40,567 nt of DNA from Allomyces arbusculus (taxonomy: Eukaryota > Blastocladiomycota > Blastocladiomycetes > Blastocladiales > Blastocladiaceae): the NCBI GenBank assembly GCA_027604705.1, contig JADHYV010000120.1:1-40567 (forward strand), read 5' to 3'. The position numbers and the translations under genes were made by a program. The notes under the pieces are model-generated. The model saw only the letters and a program-made list of their open reading frames with translations. It was not told the origin of the DNA and searched no databases. This document shows, piece by piece, positions 10,901-20,826 of this stretch; positions within the stretch are counted from its first letter, which is position 1; each line of letters begins with the position of its first letter.

Positions 10901-12632
10901 CGTGGAATCGAACATGAAGCCGGCCGACAATGGCGCGCCAGCTCAAAATCGCGACCCGGCGACGACCAAGGCGCCGGAACCTGTCCCGATGTCCCCAACC
11001 ATGGCCGTGCGCGTGCCGTCGCCGGAATCCGCTCTGCCCACGCCTAGCATCGCAGCAGCGCCGCCGTCGCCGCCGCGATCGGATCCCGCTGCGGTTGCCC
11101 CGGCGGTATCATCCACGCCTACACAACCGGGCCCGGCCGCGGGCCCTCGCGCGGCATCGCCAACTCCGGCGCGGTCTGAGGCGGCCGCAGCGCGTTTTGC
11201 AGCTGCACCGCCCGCTGCCGCGCGCCAGGACGTGGCCGCTCTGCCTCGCGCTGCGTCGCCGACTCCGTCGCGGCAAGACGCAACAGCCGTTTCTCCCGCG
11301 GCAACACCGACGGCTACGCGACCCGACGCATCCGCTGCAGTACCCCTCGCAGCATCACCCAGTCCAGCACGACCGCCAAGCCCTGCAGCGACAGCAGCCT
11401 CTGCGGGACCACCAGCTCCCGCACGACCTGGATCCATGTTACCCGCTGCGGACCCGGCATCCACCCCGACCTCGCCGCGCACGCCGCCACCCTCGCACAT
11501 CGACCGCCGAGCATCCAATCCGCGACGAACGTCGGTCGTTTCGGCGCGATCCACGTCGTCGCGGCGCTCCTCGAGCTCGTCCGCGTCCATGTCCATGTAC
11601 GACGACGCGCTGTCGCCCATCGCCGCGCGACGCGAGAGCAGCTTCGACTCGGATTCCGACCCGACGCCACCGGTTCCCGTGCCTCCGGGACCGTCGGTGC
11701 GTCGTGTGTCAGCGGCCAAGTTGCCGAGTTTACCGGACGTTGATGAGAGCGTATCGTCACCGAGCATGTGGCTCGACGCGCAGGCTGATTGGACCTCCGC
11801 GGCGCGTCGTGTCTCCGCTCAGTCGGCGGGTAGCGCATCGAGTCTCGGATCCGCCAGCCAAGCGCCGGGCGGGGTGCGAATGCCCGCGGCACGTGCGGTC
11901 GCTGCGCGGATGCGGCGCGCGCATACGGCGTCACCGCCCGAATCGCCGTCGGCAGGCCGTGCGGCAGTGAGGCGTGCAGTGAGTGGCGGCGGGTCGCCGC
12001 ATGGAAGTTCGTCGTTGTTGGTCGCGTTGGCCGGGTCGTCGACGTCGTCGGTCGCCAAGGGTGCCGGTGGGGCGGCAAGTGCGGGTGGGAAGAAGGTCCC
12101 GATGTGGGTGCTGGCGGCCGCGCATGCTGCTGCACTCGCAGCGCCGATCGCGCCGGTGGCGACGCCGGAGCCGCCGCCGACAATGCTCGTGTCGGCGACG
12201 AGAGTCGCGACGTCGCCCACCGCGCGCCGGCGAGACCCGGCCGTGGCCGAGTCTGACATATCGGTCGCGGCCGCTCCGACGCCAGGGCGGCTCGACCCAA
12301 CGCCGCCATTTGCGACTCCGTCGGCGTCAATGTTACCGTCGGTGGCGGGCACGCTGCATTCCTTGTCGCTGTATTATACGGGCACGTCCACTATGGCGGC
12401 GAGAGCGGGAACGGCGCCGAGGACGTCGGGGGCGGTGGAGGATAGGCCACATCCGGAGTCAAGAGCTGCGACGATACATGCGCGGCATTGTGGCGATGCG
12501 GATGCGCAGGAGGGGGAGGCAAGGAACCATGGGGTGGAGTGGTCGGTGGAGACGACGTGCGATGGACTGGATGAAGGAGGTGGAGGTGGTGCGGCCCTGC
12601 GGGACTGTGACGGACTGGTGCTGTATCAGTAG
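7978..12632 (+). CDS. Polytopic membrane protein with ~1,000-residue tail
   Basis: Exon 1 (7978-8029) encodes MAAQVLPDVVLVRLIVE; a 65-base intron (GTATGC donor, CCACAG acceptor) joins it in phase to 8095-12632, giving 1,529 residues. Hydrophobic segments lie near residues 21-38, 58-77, 95-122, 315-335, 391-411, 435-450 and 453-485. Segments 3 and 4 are separated by a ~190-residue hydrophilic loop. About seven segments followed by a long, presumably cytosolic tail could suggest a receptor-like topology, but I see no diagnostic GPCR motif and do not assign a family. Residues ~490-1529 are disordered (Ser/Pro/Ala/Asp-rich), with acidic patches (DSDSDDSDSG), basic-Ser patches (RRSSSSSASMSMYDDA) and tandem repeats near 11148-11440. 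No other intron is needed: the frame is open for more than 4.5 kb. The function is unknown; the tail looks like a phosphorylatable scaffold (inference). Confidence 0.75.
11148..11440 (+). repeat. Three imperfect 99-bp (33-residue) repeats
   Basis: Inside the tail of the membrane protein, units starting RAASPTPARSE, RAASPTPSRQD and LAASPSPARPP are spaced 33 codons apart. Each unit has an approximate half-period of 16-17 residues with a P-x-P-x-R-x-(D/E) core. The third unit is the most diverged. Confidence 0.7.
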
Positions 12633-13310
12633 AAACATGTTCGTTGCCTTGCTCAGATTCCAATTGCTTGTCAAACGTTCTCGCAATTGCCTGCCATTAC
12701 CACGAAGACCGTCGTTCTCGCAACGTGCCCACGTCGATTGACCCGACTATGCTGCACGTCCGACAAGTTCTTGCACGGGATTAGTTGATCATGATCGGGT
12801 CGACAATGGAAAGGTCATCTTGACGACGCAATGACTGCGCGTGGTATGGAAGTCACTTGCGCAGACTGAGGCACGACGAAGCAAACGCGCTCAAGTAACG
12901 AGTACATAAGTACTGCTAGCTTACAACTTGCCCTCAAATTGGCTCACCCATCTTCATCACAATCAAGTCTGAATGCCGGCTGCCGCACGCGTTCAAATTA
13001 AAATCTGTAGATGCCGCCGCTTGGAGAGTTGGAAAGCCATCTCAATATATTAATACATCCTCCTGTTCTTCGCACCAGCTTGGCCGTGAATGGACTGTCA
13101 TGAAACGTGATTGTCCTTCAAATGCACACTCGGAATTGGCGCTCGGATCTCACTTACATAGTTTGCAACTCAGTACATTTTCAAGGACAGCCACAACAAG
13201 TGAAAGGTGATTGGGCGTCGTCAACTTGACGTGACTGACAAAAGGAGTGACCCCAACTTTTCAATTCACATTTTTCCAAAAATATCAGCTGGTCGGCACC
13301 TCCGCCAATG
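12633..13310. other. Intergenic 3' region, AT-richer
   Basis: Base composition drops noticeably toward AT compared with the coding DNA. It lies between two convergent genes. No gene, tRNA or repeat is recognised. Confidence 0.5.
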
Positions 13311-15071
13311 TTACAAGAAACTCACATCCTCGTCATAGTTAACTGGGGTAATGCCATACAGGCCATGTCGCACGTCAAACGATGCAAAACGTGCCGCCAA
13401 TGCGTCCCCCACCTCGGCGGGCAAATCGAATGCTTCGTTCCACTCGTCCAAGCGCCGCCATCCTGGCGCGCGTACGCGCGTGACTGTGAGCAGCACGTCG
13501 ACCCCGACTGAGCAGAATGTCGAGCTCAGGTACAGTTTGAGCACACGCACTGACAGCGGAAGAGCCGTGACCCACGCCGCAATCATCGCATTACCGCCAA
13601 CGGACATAAAAGCATGAGCGACATTCATGGTCAGGACGTGAACACTCGGGGGAATTTTGGGCAACTGGCGTTGAAACCGGAAACCAGAGGTGAGGTCAAG
13701 ATGCGACAGTGTCGAGGGCCAGACACCGGTCAATAACTCGTCCAAGTCGGTCGCGGTCAGGTCCTCTCCAGACAGGTGGAGCGACTCGAGCTGCGGAGGG
13801 AACGAGCGGGCAAGAGCAGCCAGATCATGGCGATGGAGCGGAACTCGGCGCAGCTCAAGATGCACGAGCGAGGCTGGCAACTGCTCAAAAAATGCAGTAA
13901 AATTGTGAAAATATTCACCTCGAGTCACCGTGAGACGCTTGAGCGTTGGTGACAGCAAATTTTGCGTCAACCACGACTCTTCATACTCAAGCATGACATC
14001 AGTACTAATTATGAGCGTATTCTGGGCCAGTGGCGCGCGGGGAAGCCAGGTGGAAAGACTCGAGAAGATGGTGAGCGACTCGACCGAATGTGGGAAACTG
14101 GCGACCAACTGATCAATCATGGCTTCCTCTTCACGCCAACCGCCTGGACCTTGCCGAACACCATACGTTTCCAGAGACAAGTGCAGGTGCGGGAAACCTG
14201 AGCGAGGCAGAGCGGCCATGACTAAATCAAATCCCTTGATCGTGTGGAGATTTTTGGTAAGCATGTGCAACTTGGTGAGGGACGGCAGCCGACGCACAAG
14301 CTTGGCAGCCTCTTGCAGTGCATGCTCACTGAAGTCGCAGATCATGAGCGTTTTGAGCGAGGGTGGAACGAGAGAAAAGAGAGCAGCAGCCACGGCAACA
14401 GATTGTTCGGGGTCCATCGACAAAGAATAGTCAAGCGAAATGCCAAAATGGCGGAGATTTGGTAGCGCAGCACCAACACTCGCATCACAACCAGCCTGTG
14501 GCAGCATTGTGACATCTTTCATCCCCGAAAAGACCAGCTTGACAATTGACCGTGGGAGAGCCATCTTCTCAAAATCAAACTTGACGAGAAGACGCAAGAC
14601 CGTACACAGCGGCGATACAGCCTCAGTATTCCATTTAGCTTCTGGGTACCCAGTGCAATGACGGAGCAGGCGAGTCGGAACTGGCAAAAGCGTCCAATGC
14701 CAATCCGCCGAGAATGTGTCAAATGATCGGCTCGGCATGGTCACAAACGAGCGGTCCGCTGCGCGTGGCAGCAAGACCAAGTGCCACTGCAGACGACCAG
14801 AACCCGTGTCCTGGATGGTACTGACCATGTCGGGTCGGAGGGTGACAGCTCTGGGCATGTCGTGAACGGTGCCAATTCGGACATTGCCCAGGTCTCCGCC
14901 GACAGTGTCGGTGCGAATCGCGACGTGTAGGCAGGTTGCATAGCAAGTTGGCGAGGCGAGGGCCAGATGGAGCAAGGCGCGACGGTCTTGACGGCTCAGG
15001 AGCTCGGCAACACATAGGAGCACGTCGTGCGGCAAGTTGTGGAGGCACGGCGGGTCAGCAGACGTGGACAT
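13311..15071 (-). CDS. F-box/LRR protein, copy 1 (intact)
   Basis: Single exon, 586 residues, ATG at 15071 and TAA at 13313-13311. Residues ~10-52 form an F-box-like motif (CLHNLPHDVLLCVAELL, then DRRALLHLALASPTCYATC), the part that binds Skp1 in SCF ubiquitin ligases. The rest holds irregular leucine-rich repeats, with units such as LPASLVHLELRRVPLHRHDL, FPPQLESLHLSGEDL and PSTLSHLDL; this would be the substrate-recognition surface. The role in protein turnover is family-based inference, and the substrate is unknown. It is head-to-head with copy 2 across 314 bp. The two proteins align over their full length, including WHLVLLPRAADRSF, LPRSIVKLVF and the C-terminal PGWRRLDEWNEAFDLPAEV, but are clearly diverged. 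Confidence 0.85.
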   Translation of the reverse strand: MSTSADPPCLHNLPHDVLLCVAELLSRQDRRALLHLALASPTCYATCLHVAIRTDTVGGDLGNVRIGTVHDMPRAVTLRPDMVSTIQDTGSGRLQWHLVLLPRAADRSFVTMPSRSFDTFSADWHWTLLPVPTRLLRHCTGYPEAKWNTEAVSPLCTVLRLLVKFDFEKMALPRSIVKLVFSGMKDVTMLPQAGCDASVGAALPNLRHFGISLDYSLSMDPEQSVAVAAALFSLVPPSLKTLMICDFSEHALQEAAKLVRRLPSLTKLHMLTKNLHTIKGFDLVMAALPRSGFPHLHLSLETYGVRQGPGGWREEEAMIDQLVASFPHSVESLTIFSSLSTWLPRAPLAQNTLIISTDVMLEYEESWLTQNLLSPTLKRLTVTRGEYFHNFTAFFEQLPASLVHLELRRVPLHRHDLAALARSFPPQLESLHLSGEDLTATDLDELLTGVWPSTLSHLDLTSGFRFQRQLPKIPPSVHVLTMNVAHAFMSVGGNAMIAAWVTALPLSVRVLKLYLSSTFCSVGVDVLLTVTRVRAPGWRRLDEWNEAFDLPAEVGDALAARFASFDVRHGLYGITPVNYDEDVSFL

Positions 15072-15385
15072 GCTGGTTGGCTTGGAGACATCACTCGGGT
15101 CGAAATGTGGGCTGATGGAGTGAACAGGGTGAAGGCGCAGTCATGTGAATGCTTGATGCGCTTGCAGGCCTGAGAGCTTGCTCAGGGCAAGACAACCGTC
15201 GTCAACATCCACGACGTTGCTGCCTGCTGGCCTACTGGGGACGGAAAATTGGTCTGCAAGACTGTTGCTGATCGCCAACTGATTGATGACTTTCCGGTCT
15301 GCCAGCAGCTGCACGCAAAGAGCGGGAGATCCTTTCCTTGCCGAGACCCGACGACGCTCCTGTCACGATACAAGCGCTAAGCATC
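15072..15385. promoter_or_regulatory. Shared promoter of F-box/LRR copies 1 and 2
   Basis: A 314-bp spacer between two divergent ATGs must contain both promoters. No TATA box is obvious, and no coding signal is present. Confidence 0.5.
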
Positions 15386-17152
15386 ATGACCATCACTACC
15401 GCCCCGTTTTGCCTCGAAGATTTGCCGCAAGACATCTTAGAGCGTGTCGCCGAGCTGCTTTGCTGCCATGACCGACGCTCCTTGCTCCATTTGGCTCTCG
15501 CCGCGCCCACCCTCTACGCCGTTTGCCTGCACGTTGCGATTCGCACCGACAAAAACGGCGGCAAGTTGGACTTCATCCACCCCAATGGTTTTCGATTTGC
15601 AGGCAACTCGCCAGACTCGGCCAACATCCAAGGTGCCATGGTCGGCACGGTCCAGCAAACAAACGATTTAGGCGGCGATCTGCAGCCATTGTGGCACTTG
15701 ATTTTGCTGCCGCGCGCGGCCGACCGGTCGCTTCTCATGCCCATGATGGGCAAGCCCATTCATGATATTGTTGTCGTGGCAGATCGGCGCTGGTCGCTTC
15801 TTCGCGTTCCGGAAACACAGATTCGAAGTTTTGCTGTGGGTCGTCCCAAGCACGATCATGATTGGACGACTGGTGGCGTGCCAGCATACTGCACGGACCT
15901 GCGCCTCGGCTGCACGATTGATTTTGGGAAGATCGATTTGCCGCGTTCAGTCGTCAAACTGGTCGTGGAAAGATTGGAAAATGTGACGCTGGAAGGAGCC
16001 AGCTCTCCTCTCCCACATCTCCGCGAATGTTGCATCTCGTTCAACCAGTCGTTGACCCTCGACCGCGCGAAATCAGTTGCAGCCGCGACTGCTCTCTTTG
16101 CGCTCGTTCCGTCCTCACTCATGGTGCTCAAACTTGCGGACCTTGGCGAGCATGCGATGCAGTATGCTGCCGACCTTGTGCGGCGATTGCCGTGCTTGGC
16201 CGAGCTGCACATGTTTGTGTACGAGTATTGCAACATCAAGGGAATGGATTTGGTCATGGCTGCACTTCCGCGCACCGGATTTCCATACCTGCACATGGTT
16301 CTGGACACCTTTGACATGCAAGACTCGTTCACCCTCGAAGAACAAGATGTCACGATTGCTCAATTGGCAAATAGTCTCCCCGACTCGGTTCAGTCGCTTG
16401 CAGTCTTTTCGAATTCGGTCTGGCTTCCCCGTGTGCCGCTGGTCACCACATCGCTCACGATCGACGTGGAAGTAATTCTCGATGCGATGTCTTTGCGAAC
16501 GACGCCCAATCCCCTGCCACCAACGCTCACGCACCTTGTCCTGAAACAAGGACTCTCTCCCATCCCACTTCTGCAACTGCTGCCTGCCTCGCTCGTGCAT
16601 CTCGAGCTGTCGTATGTGAACCTTTCAGGCGATGCACTGCCGGTACTTGAGCGCTCGTTCCCGCCGCATCTTGAGTCACTGATTCTCTCTGGTCATGAGT
16701 TGACTGCCGCTGACTTGGACGAGACGTTGACTGGCACTTGGCCGCCGACACTGACGCACCTCGACCTGTCGTTGGGTTTTGAGTTCGAGGGCCGGCTGCC
16801 AATGATCCCTCCAACGGTTCGCGTCCTGACTATGGACCTCGCCCGTGCTGTGAAATCGGCTGGTGGCGATGCGATAGTGGCTTCATGGATCACGAACCTT
16901 CCGCCGTCGATGCGCGTGCTCAAGCTGTACTTGAACTCGGCGTGTCGCTCCAACTTGATCGATGTGATGCTCACAGTCGCCCGTGCGCGGATGCCAGGCT
17001 GGCCGCGCATGCACGAGTGGAACGATGCGATTGATTTGCCCGCTGCAGTTTGGGACGCATTGGCGGCCCGATTTGGATCGCTTGATGTGTCGTATGACGT
17101 TGATCGTGGTGCTGCAGAGTGGGGACGGATGTTTAGTGATTTCTTGGGTTGA
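15386..17152 (+). CDS. F-box/LRR protein, copy 2 (intact)
   Basis: Single exon, 588 residues, from the ATG at 15386 to a TGA. The frame is open upstream for 16 codons but has no earlier ATG. The F-box-like segment is at residues ~9-50 (CLEDLPQDILERVAELL, DRRSLLHLALAAPTLYAVC). LRR units follow (LPASLVHLELSYVNLSGDAL, FPPHLESLILSGHEL, PPTLTHLDLSLGF), with the family signature near the C-terminus (PGWPRMHEWNDAIDLPAAVW). It is expected to act as an SCF substrate adaptor (inference from the F-box family). Its first ~140 coding bases are almost identical to those of copy 4, far closer than the rest of the gene. Confidence 0.85.
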   Translation: MTITTAPFCLEDLPQDILERVAELLCCHDRRSLLHLALAAPTLYAVCLHVAIRTDKNGGKLDFIHPNGFRFAGNSPDSANIQGAMVGTVQQTNDLGGDLQPLWHLILLPRAADRSLLMPMMGKPIHDIVVVADRRWSLLRVPETQIRSFAVGRPKHDHDWTTGGVPAYCTDLRLGCTIDFGKIDLPRSVVKLVVERLENVTLEGASSPLPHLRECCISFNQSLTLDRAKSVAAATALFALVPSSLMVLKLADLGEHAMQYAADLVRRLPCLAELHMFVYEYCNIKGMDLVMAALPRTGFPYLHMVLDTFDMQDSFTLEEQDVTIAQLANSLPDSVQSLAVFSNSVWLPRVPLVTTSLTIDVEVILDAMSLRTTPNPLPPTLTHLVLKQGLSPIPLLQLLPASLVHLELSYVNLSGDALPVLERSFPPHLESLILSGHELTAADLDETLTGTWPPTLTHLDLSLGFEFEGRLPMIPPTVRVLTMDLARAVKSAGGDAIVASWITNLPPSMRVLKLYLNSACRSNLIDVMLTVARARMPGWPRMHEWNDAIDLPAAVWDALAARFGSLDVSYDVDRGAAEWGRMFSDFLG

Positions 17153-17262
17153 TGTTCATGATTCATGGTCTCCGTCCATGACACTGTTGGGCATCATTAG
17201 ACAGAACCGAATCAGTTCGGACGGGCGACGATACCAAAATGGTTTCAGTGCTCGAACCTAAA

Positions 17263-17547
17263 TCATGGCAAAACACCCGCTCCCGCGGCCATAAATATCG
17301 CCGAGCTGGTTCTTGTACTGAAACGTCCCCGTGAGAACGCGCAAGAAAACGTTACGACCACAATCCTGCCTTTGAAATCGTGAATCTTGCCGCTGTTCTC
17401 GTGATTGAAGCCACTGAGTCTGTTCGTGTCCTGTGGAGCGAGAATGAACAAGAAATGAGCAAATTTTGCTTTGAACAAGACACGGTGCGAGTGAGGCTTG
17501 CGCTCCAACAATAGATCCACAAAAGTGACAACGCCGTCATAGCACAA
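17263..17547 (-). other. Unassigned open frame, ARV1-like stretch
   Basis: An open frame on the minus strand includes DGVVTFVDLLLERKPHSHRV. This resembles the ARV1 lipid-homeostasis signature (F-I-D-L-L-L-x-K-x-x-A-Y-R-H-x-L-F-N) without gaps, although the HR order is reversed. The N-terminal zinc motif expected of ARV1 is not visible nearby. A second frame at 17265-17400 (NVFLRVLTGTFQYKNQLGDI) also looks protein-like. The stretch could be a decayed gene fragment between F-box/LRR copies, or chance. Confidence 0.2.
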
Positions 17548-17759
17548 TTAGGCGCCGGCGCCCAACGCAGAACGATGCGGATAGCAAACGCGGCCTGGCA
17601 TACGCTGGTGCATCACGCAATCAATCCGGCTGCTGATTCGATCGCACTCCACGGGCAGCATGCTGGCACCCCAAATAACTGTTGCGAATGCGAGCGGCAA
17701 CAGAGAGAAGTGGGCGCCAGGCATAGCAGGGTGGTCGCAAACGTAATAGACAGTTGAGA

Positions 17760-19484
17760 TGTTATTAGAACTGTAGGAGTATATAAGATCACCATACATG
17801 CGACGCCAAGAATCGTGCACATCGAGGTCACGCGAAATCTCAAGCGAGACAAAGCATGCCGCTAAGGTAGCGCTGATGACCATGGGCAAATGAAACGCTT
17901 CATTCCACTCGTGCATCCGCCGCCAACCAGGTGCGCGCACACGTGACCACGAGGTTCACATCAATGTTGCTCTCATTGAATGTTGACTTTAGTTGCAGTT
18001 TAAGTACGCGCAAAGCTGGTGGAAGGGCCGTGATCCACACTGTAGCCATTGCATCGCTGTCAGATGTGGTCAATGTAGCGAGGCCCATAGTCAGGACTCA
18101 GACGCTGGGAGGGATCACGGGCAGCTGGCCCTCAAACTCGAGCACAGTGGTCAGGTCAAAGTGGGACAGCGTCGACGGCTAGGCACCAGTCAAGTACTGG
18201 TCCAAGCCGTCCGCTGTCAGATCCTCTCCAGACAGGTAGAGCGATGCAAGGTGCGGGAACAAGAGGGCAAGAGTAGCGAGTTCACGGCATGAGAGTCGAG
18301 CATAGCAAAGTTCGAGATGGACAAGTGAGGTCAGCAAGTGTTCAAGATCGGAACAACACTGAGGTGAATCTCGCCTGACTGGGCAATCGTGAGACGCTTG
18401 AGCGTTGGTAATAGCAGGTCTCCAGAGAGTGATACTTGAGCATGGCATCAAGATCGATCATAAGCGCGTGTGTAGCCATTGGCACATGGGGAACCAGATG
18501 CCAGACCTTGTTAAGATGGGGGAAACTGGCCACCAGTTCAGAAACCAAGACGTGCTCACCTGGCCAAGTGAGTTGTAGAGAACAATGCGCAGGTATGGAA
18601 TTGCCGAGCAACGCAGCAACAACTAAATCAAATCCTTTGATGCTGCAGTACTCGAACGCAAAGATGTGCAACTCAGCAAGGGACGGCAACTGACGCACAA
18701 GTTCGGCAGCAACTTGAAGTGCATGTTTACCCAAGTCGGCAATCTTGAGCACCGTGAGCGAGGGAGAAATGAGCGAAAAGAGGGTGGCTGCCGCTGCGAC
18801 GGATCCTGCCCGATCTAGCGCCGAATTTTGGTTAAAGGAGAAGTAAAATTCACGAAGATGTGCGAGAGGTGCGTCAGCTGGCTCCGCCATGAGCTTTCTA
18901 ATCGTTCGAGGGCAAGCTTGACCACCGACCAAGGGCTATCAATTTTGCCGAAATCAATCTGTCCGCCAAGATACAGCGTCGTATAATTCGCTGGCACATG
19001 TCCAGCAGTCCAATTGAGACTCCCTTTTGCAACACAACGGTGGAGCTGGCGGGTGGGGATGGGAAGGCATGCCCGATGCCGATTGGCCAAGACAGTATCA
19101 AAACAGTTGCTTGGCATGGGTACAAATGAGCGGTCGGTGGCGCGCAACGGCAAAATCAAGTGCCAAGGCGACCGACTGGGGTCGTCATCAGTGCGTGTTG
19201 CCCGAACGGCCCCAACCTCTGTGGGTACAAGGCGAACAGCATCGGGTGTGTCGCTGTCAAAGAAAAGGCTGCGATAATGAGCTTCACCAAGGATGCCGCT
19301 GGTGAGGGTGGTGCGGATTGCGGCGCGAAGGCGCACTGCGTAGAAGGCTGGCGCAGCAAGAGCGAGGTGCAATAGGGCAAGGCGATCAGAACACAGAGTC
19401 GCAAAGAGCTATGCGATGTGGCCGAGCACAGTGTGCGGCAAGTTTGCTGAGACAGCGGGGCGGTAGATGCGACAGGCTGATCAT
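17760..19484 (-). pseudogene. F-box/LRR family, copy 3 (decayed)
   Basis: Family similarity runs on the minus strand from an ATG at 19484 to about 17760, but it is spread over at least three frames. Recognisable pieces are LLHLALAAPAFYAVRLRAAI (near 19370), WHLILPLRATDRSFVPMP, YTTLYLGGQIDFGKID, then in another frame LAHLREFYFSFNQNSALD through LPSLAELHIFAFEYCSIKGF, then SLVHLELCYARLSCRELATL, then LPPALRVLKLQLKSTF. Frame changes lie in the F-box region (about 19380-19450), near 18880, near 18400 and near 17960. An in-frame stop follows PVIPPSV near 18100. The ancestral C-terminal stop is also lost, with the frame running on toward 17548. It is a clear relic of an ordinary host gene, oriented like copy 1. 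Confidence 0.8.
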
Positions 19485-19827
19485 GCAGACAACCGAGCCT
19501 AAGTGTTGCCGCAAGTGGACGAACAGATGTCAGCTCCGTTCAAGACATCTGACGAATTCTGTGGGTGAATTCGGTCTTTGTGAGGCGACCCGCAGCAATC
19601 CGGAACGGCAAAAGCAAGGCGCAAGGAACGAAAATTCCGATATTGGCAAGGGCGCTGTTTCTCCTGATATTTGCACACGCTGCACAAAACCGGCATTCTT
19701 AACGGTGTGTTGCTGGGCTGCTGGGTCTGGAACATGGCCTGGGACGTACTTGTTGAGCACGAGACGGTTGCCAGCTGAGTGAATCCAGCTGGACTGCGCG
19801 ATCGAAGCGCCACTCTGCCTGCTCAGC
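19485..19827. other. Spacer between F-box/LRR copies 3 and 4
   Basis: This 343-bp spacer lies between two divergent relics and matches the head-to-head geometry of copies 1 and 2 (314 bp). By eye its sequence shows no clear similarity to 15072-15385. No gene is seen in it. Confidence 0.45.
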
Positions 19828-20826
19828 ATGACCATCTTTACCACTCTGCTCTGCCTCAACAACTTGCCGCAAGACATGTTAGAGCGCGTCGCCGAGTTGC
19901 TTTGCTGCCATGACCGACGCTCCTTGCTCCATTTGGCTCTCGCCACGCCCACCCTCTCCGCCGTTTGCCTGCACGTTGCGATTCGCACCGACAAAAACGG
20001 CGGAGACGAAATGATTGGCGAGTTGGTTGCCAGTCTCCCACATTCGGTCCAGTCGCTCACCACCGTCTTTTCGACTTCTTGTGATTGACTTCCTCGTGTA
20101 CTGCTGGCCACATTTGCGCTCGCAATTGATGTTGACACCATGCTCAAGCTTGATTCGTCGGAAATGACGCAAAACTTATTTGCGCCAACGCTTAAGCACC
20201 TCACGGTTTCTGGTCTGTGTCTGGGCCACGATTTTGCCCCGGTTCTCGAGGAGTTGCCTGCTTCGCTCGTGCATCTCGACCTGAGTTATGTACAACTTTC
20301 ACACAATGCATTATCCGCGCTTGCTCGCTCGTTTCCGCGGCATCTCGAGTCGCTCTCACTTTGCTGTCATGGCCTGGCCACAGCCGACCTCGTCAAGTAC
20401 CTTGCTGACTCTTGGCCATTGACGCTGTCCCGTCTCGAACTGATCTCGTGCTTTGAGTACACAATACACCTGCCTGTGATCCCTTCGTAAGTTCGTGCGC
20501 TGTCGATCGACCTCGCCCAAGCTCTGATGTCCGTTGGTGGCGATTCAATGGTGGCCGCGTGGATCTCTGCCCTCCCACAGTCGGTGCGTGTGCTGCGACT
20601 GCGCCTGAATTCGTGGTGCCGTTCAAGAGAGATCGACGTGGTTCGCGAGGTCGCGCAGGTGCGGATACCGGGCTGGTCGTGCATGCACGAGTGGAACAAT
20701 TACATTCATTTGCCCTCACCAGTTTTGGCCGCGCTGAGGGCGCACTTTGCATCGTTTGATGTATCACATGGCATTGATGAGAGTGCGGCAGATTGGACAC
20801 TGATGTACGGTGATTTCTTGCGTTAA
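19828..20826 (+). pseudogene. F-box/LRR family, copy 4 (deleted, two stops)
   Basis: The ATG at 19828 opens MTIFTTLLCLNNLPQDMLE and continues in frame to AIRTDKNGG. About 265 codons present in copy 2 are then missing, and the sequence resumes in the same frame at LVASLPHSVQSL. A TGA near 20087 replaces the Trp of VWLPRV in copy 2, and a TAA near 20488 sits where copy 2 has TVRVLT. Apart from these the frame stays open to a TAA at 20824-20826 and retains LPASLVHLDLSYVQLSHNAL and PGWSCMHEWNNYIHLP. The deletion removes much of the LRR region. Few lesions suggest recent decay, or a truncated 86-residue F-box-only product from the first frame. Confidence 0.8.

Noticed and set aside
9050-10930. 626-codon minus-strand frame inside the membrane-protein gene
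   Set aside because: It is antisense to the repetitive tail; its apparent Ser/Thr/Ala richness mirrors the sense codons.
17548-17940. 130-codon minus-strand frame treated as an independent gene
   Set aside because: Its first part (PGWRRMHEWNEAFHLP) is the C-terminus of decayed F-box/LRR copy 3; the rest is read-through past the lost stop.
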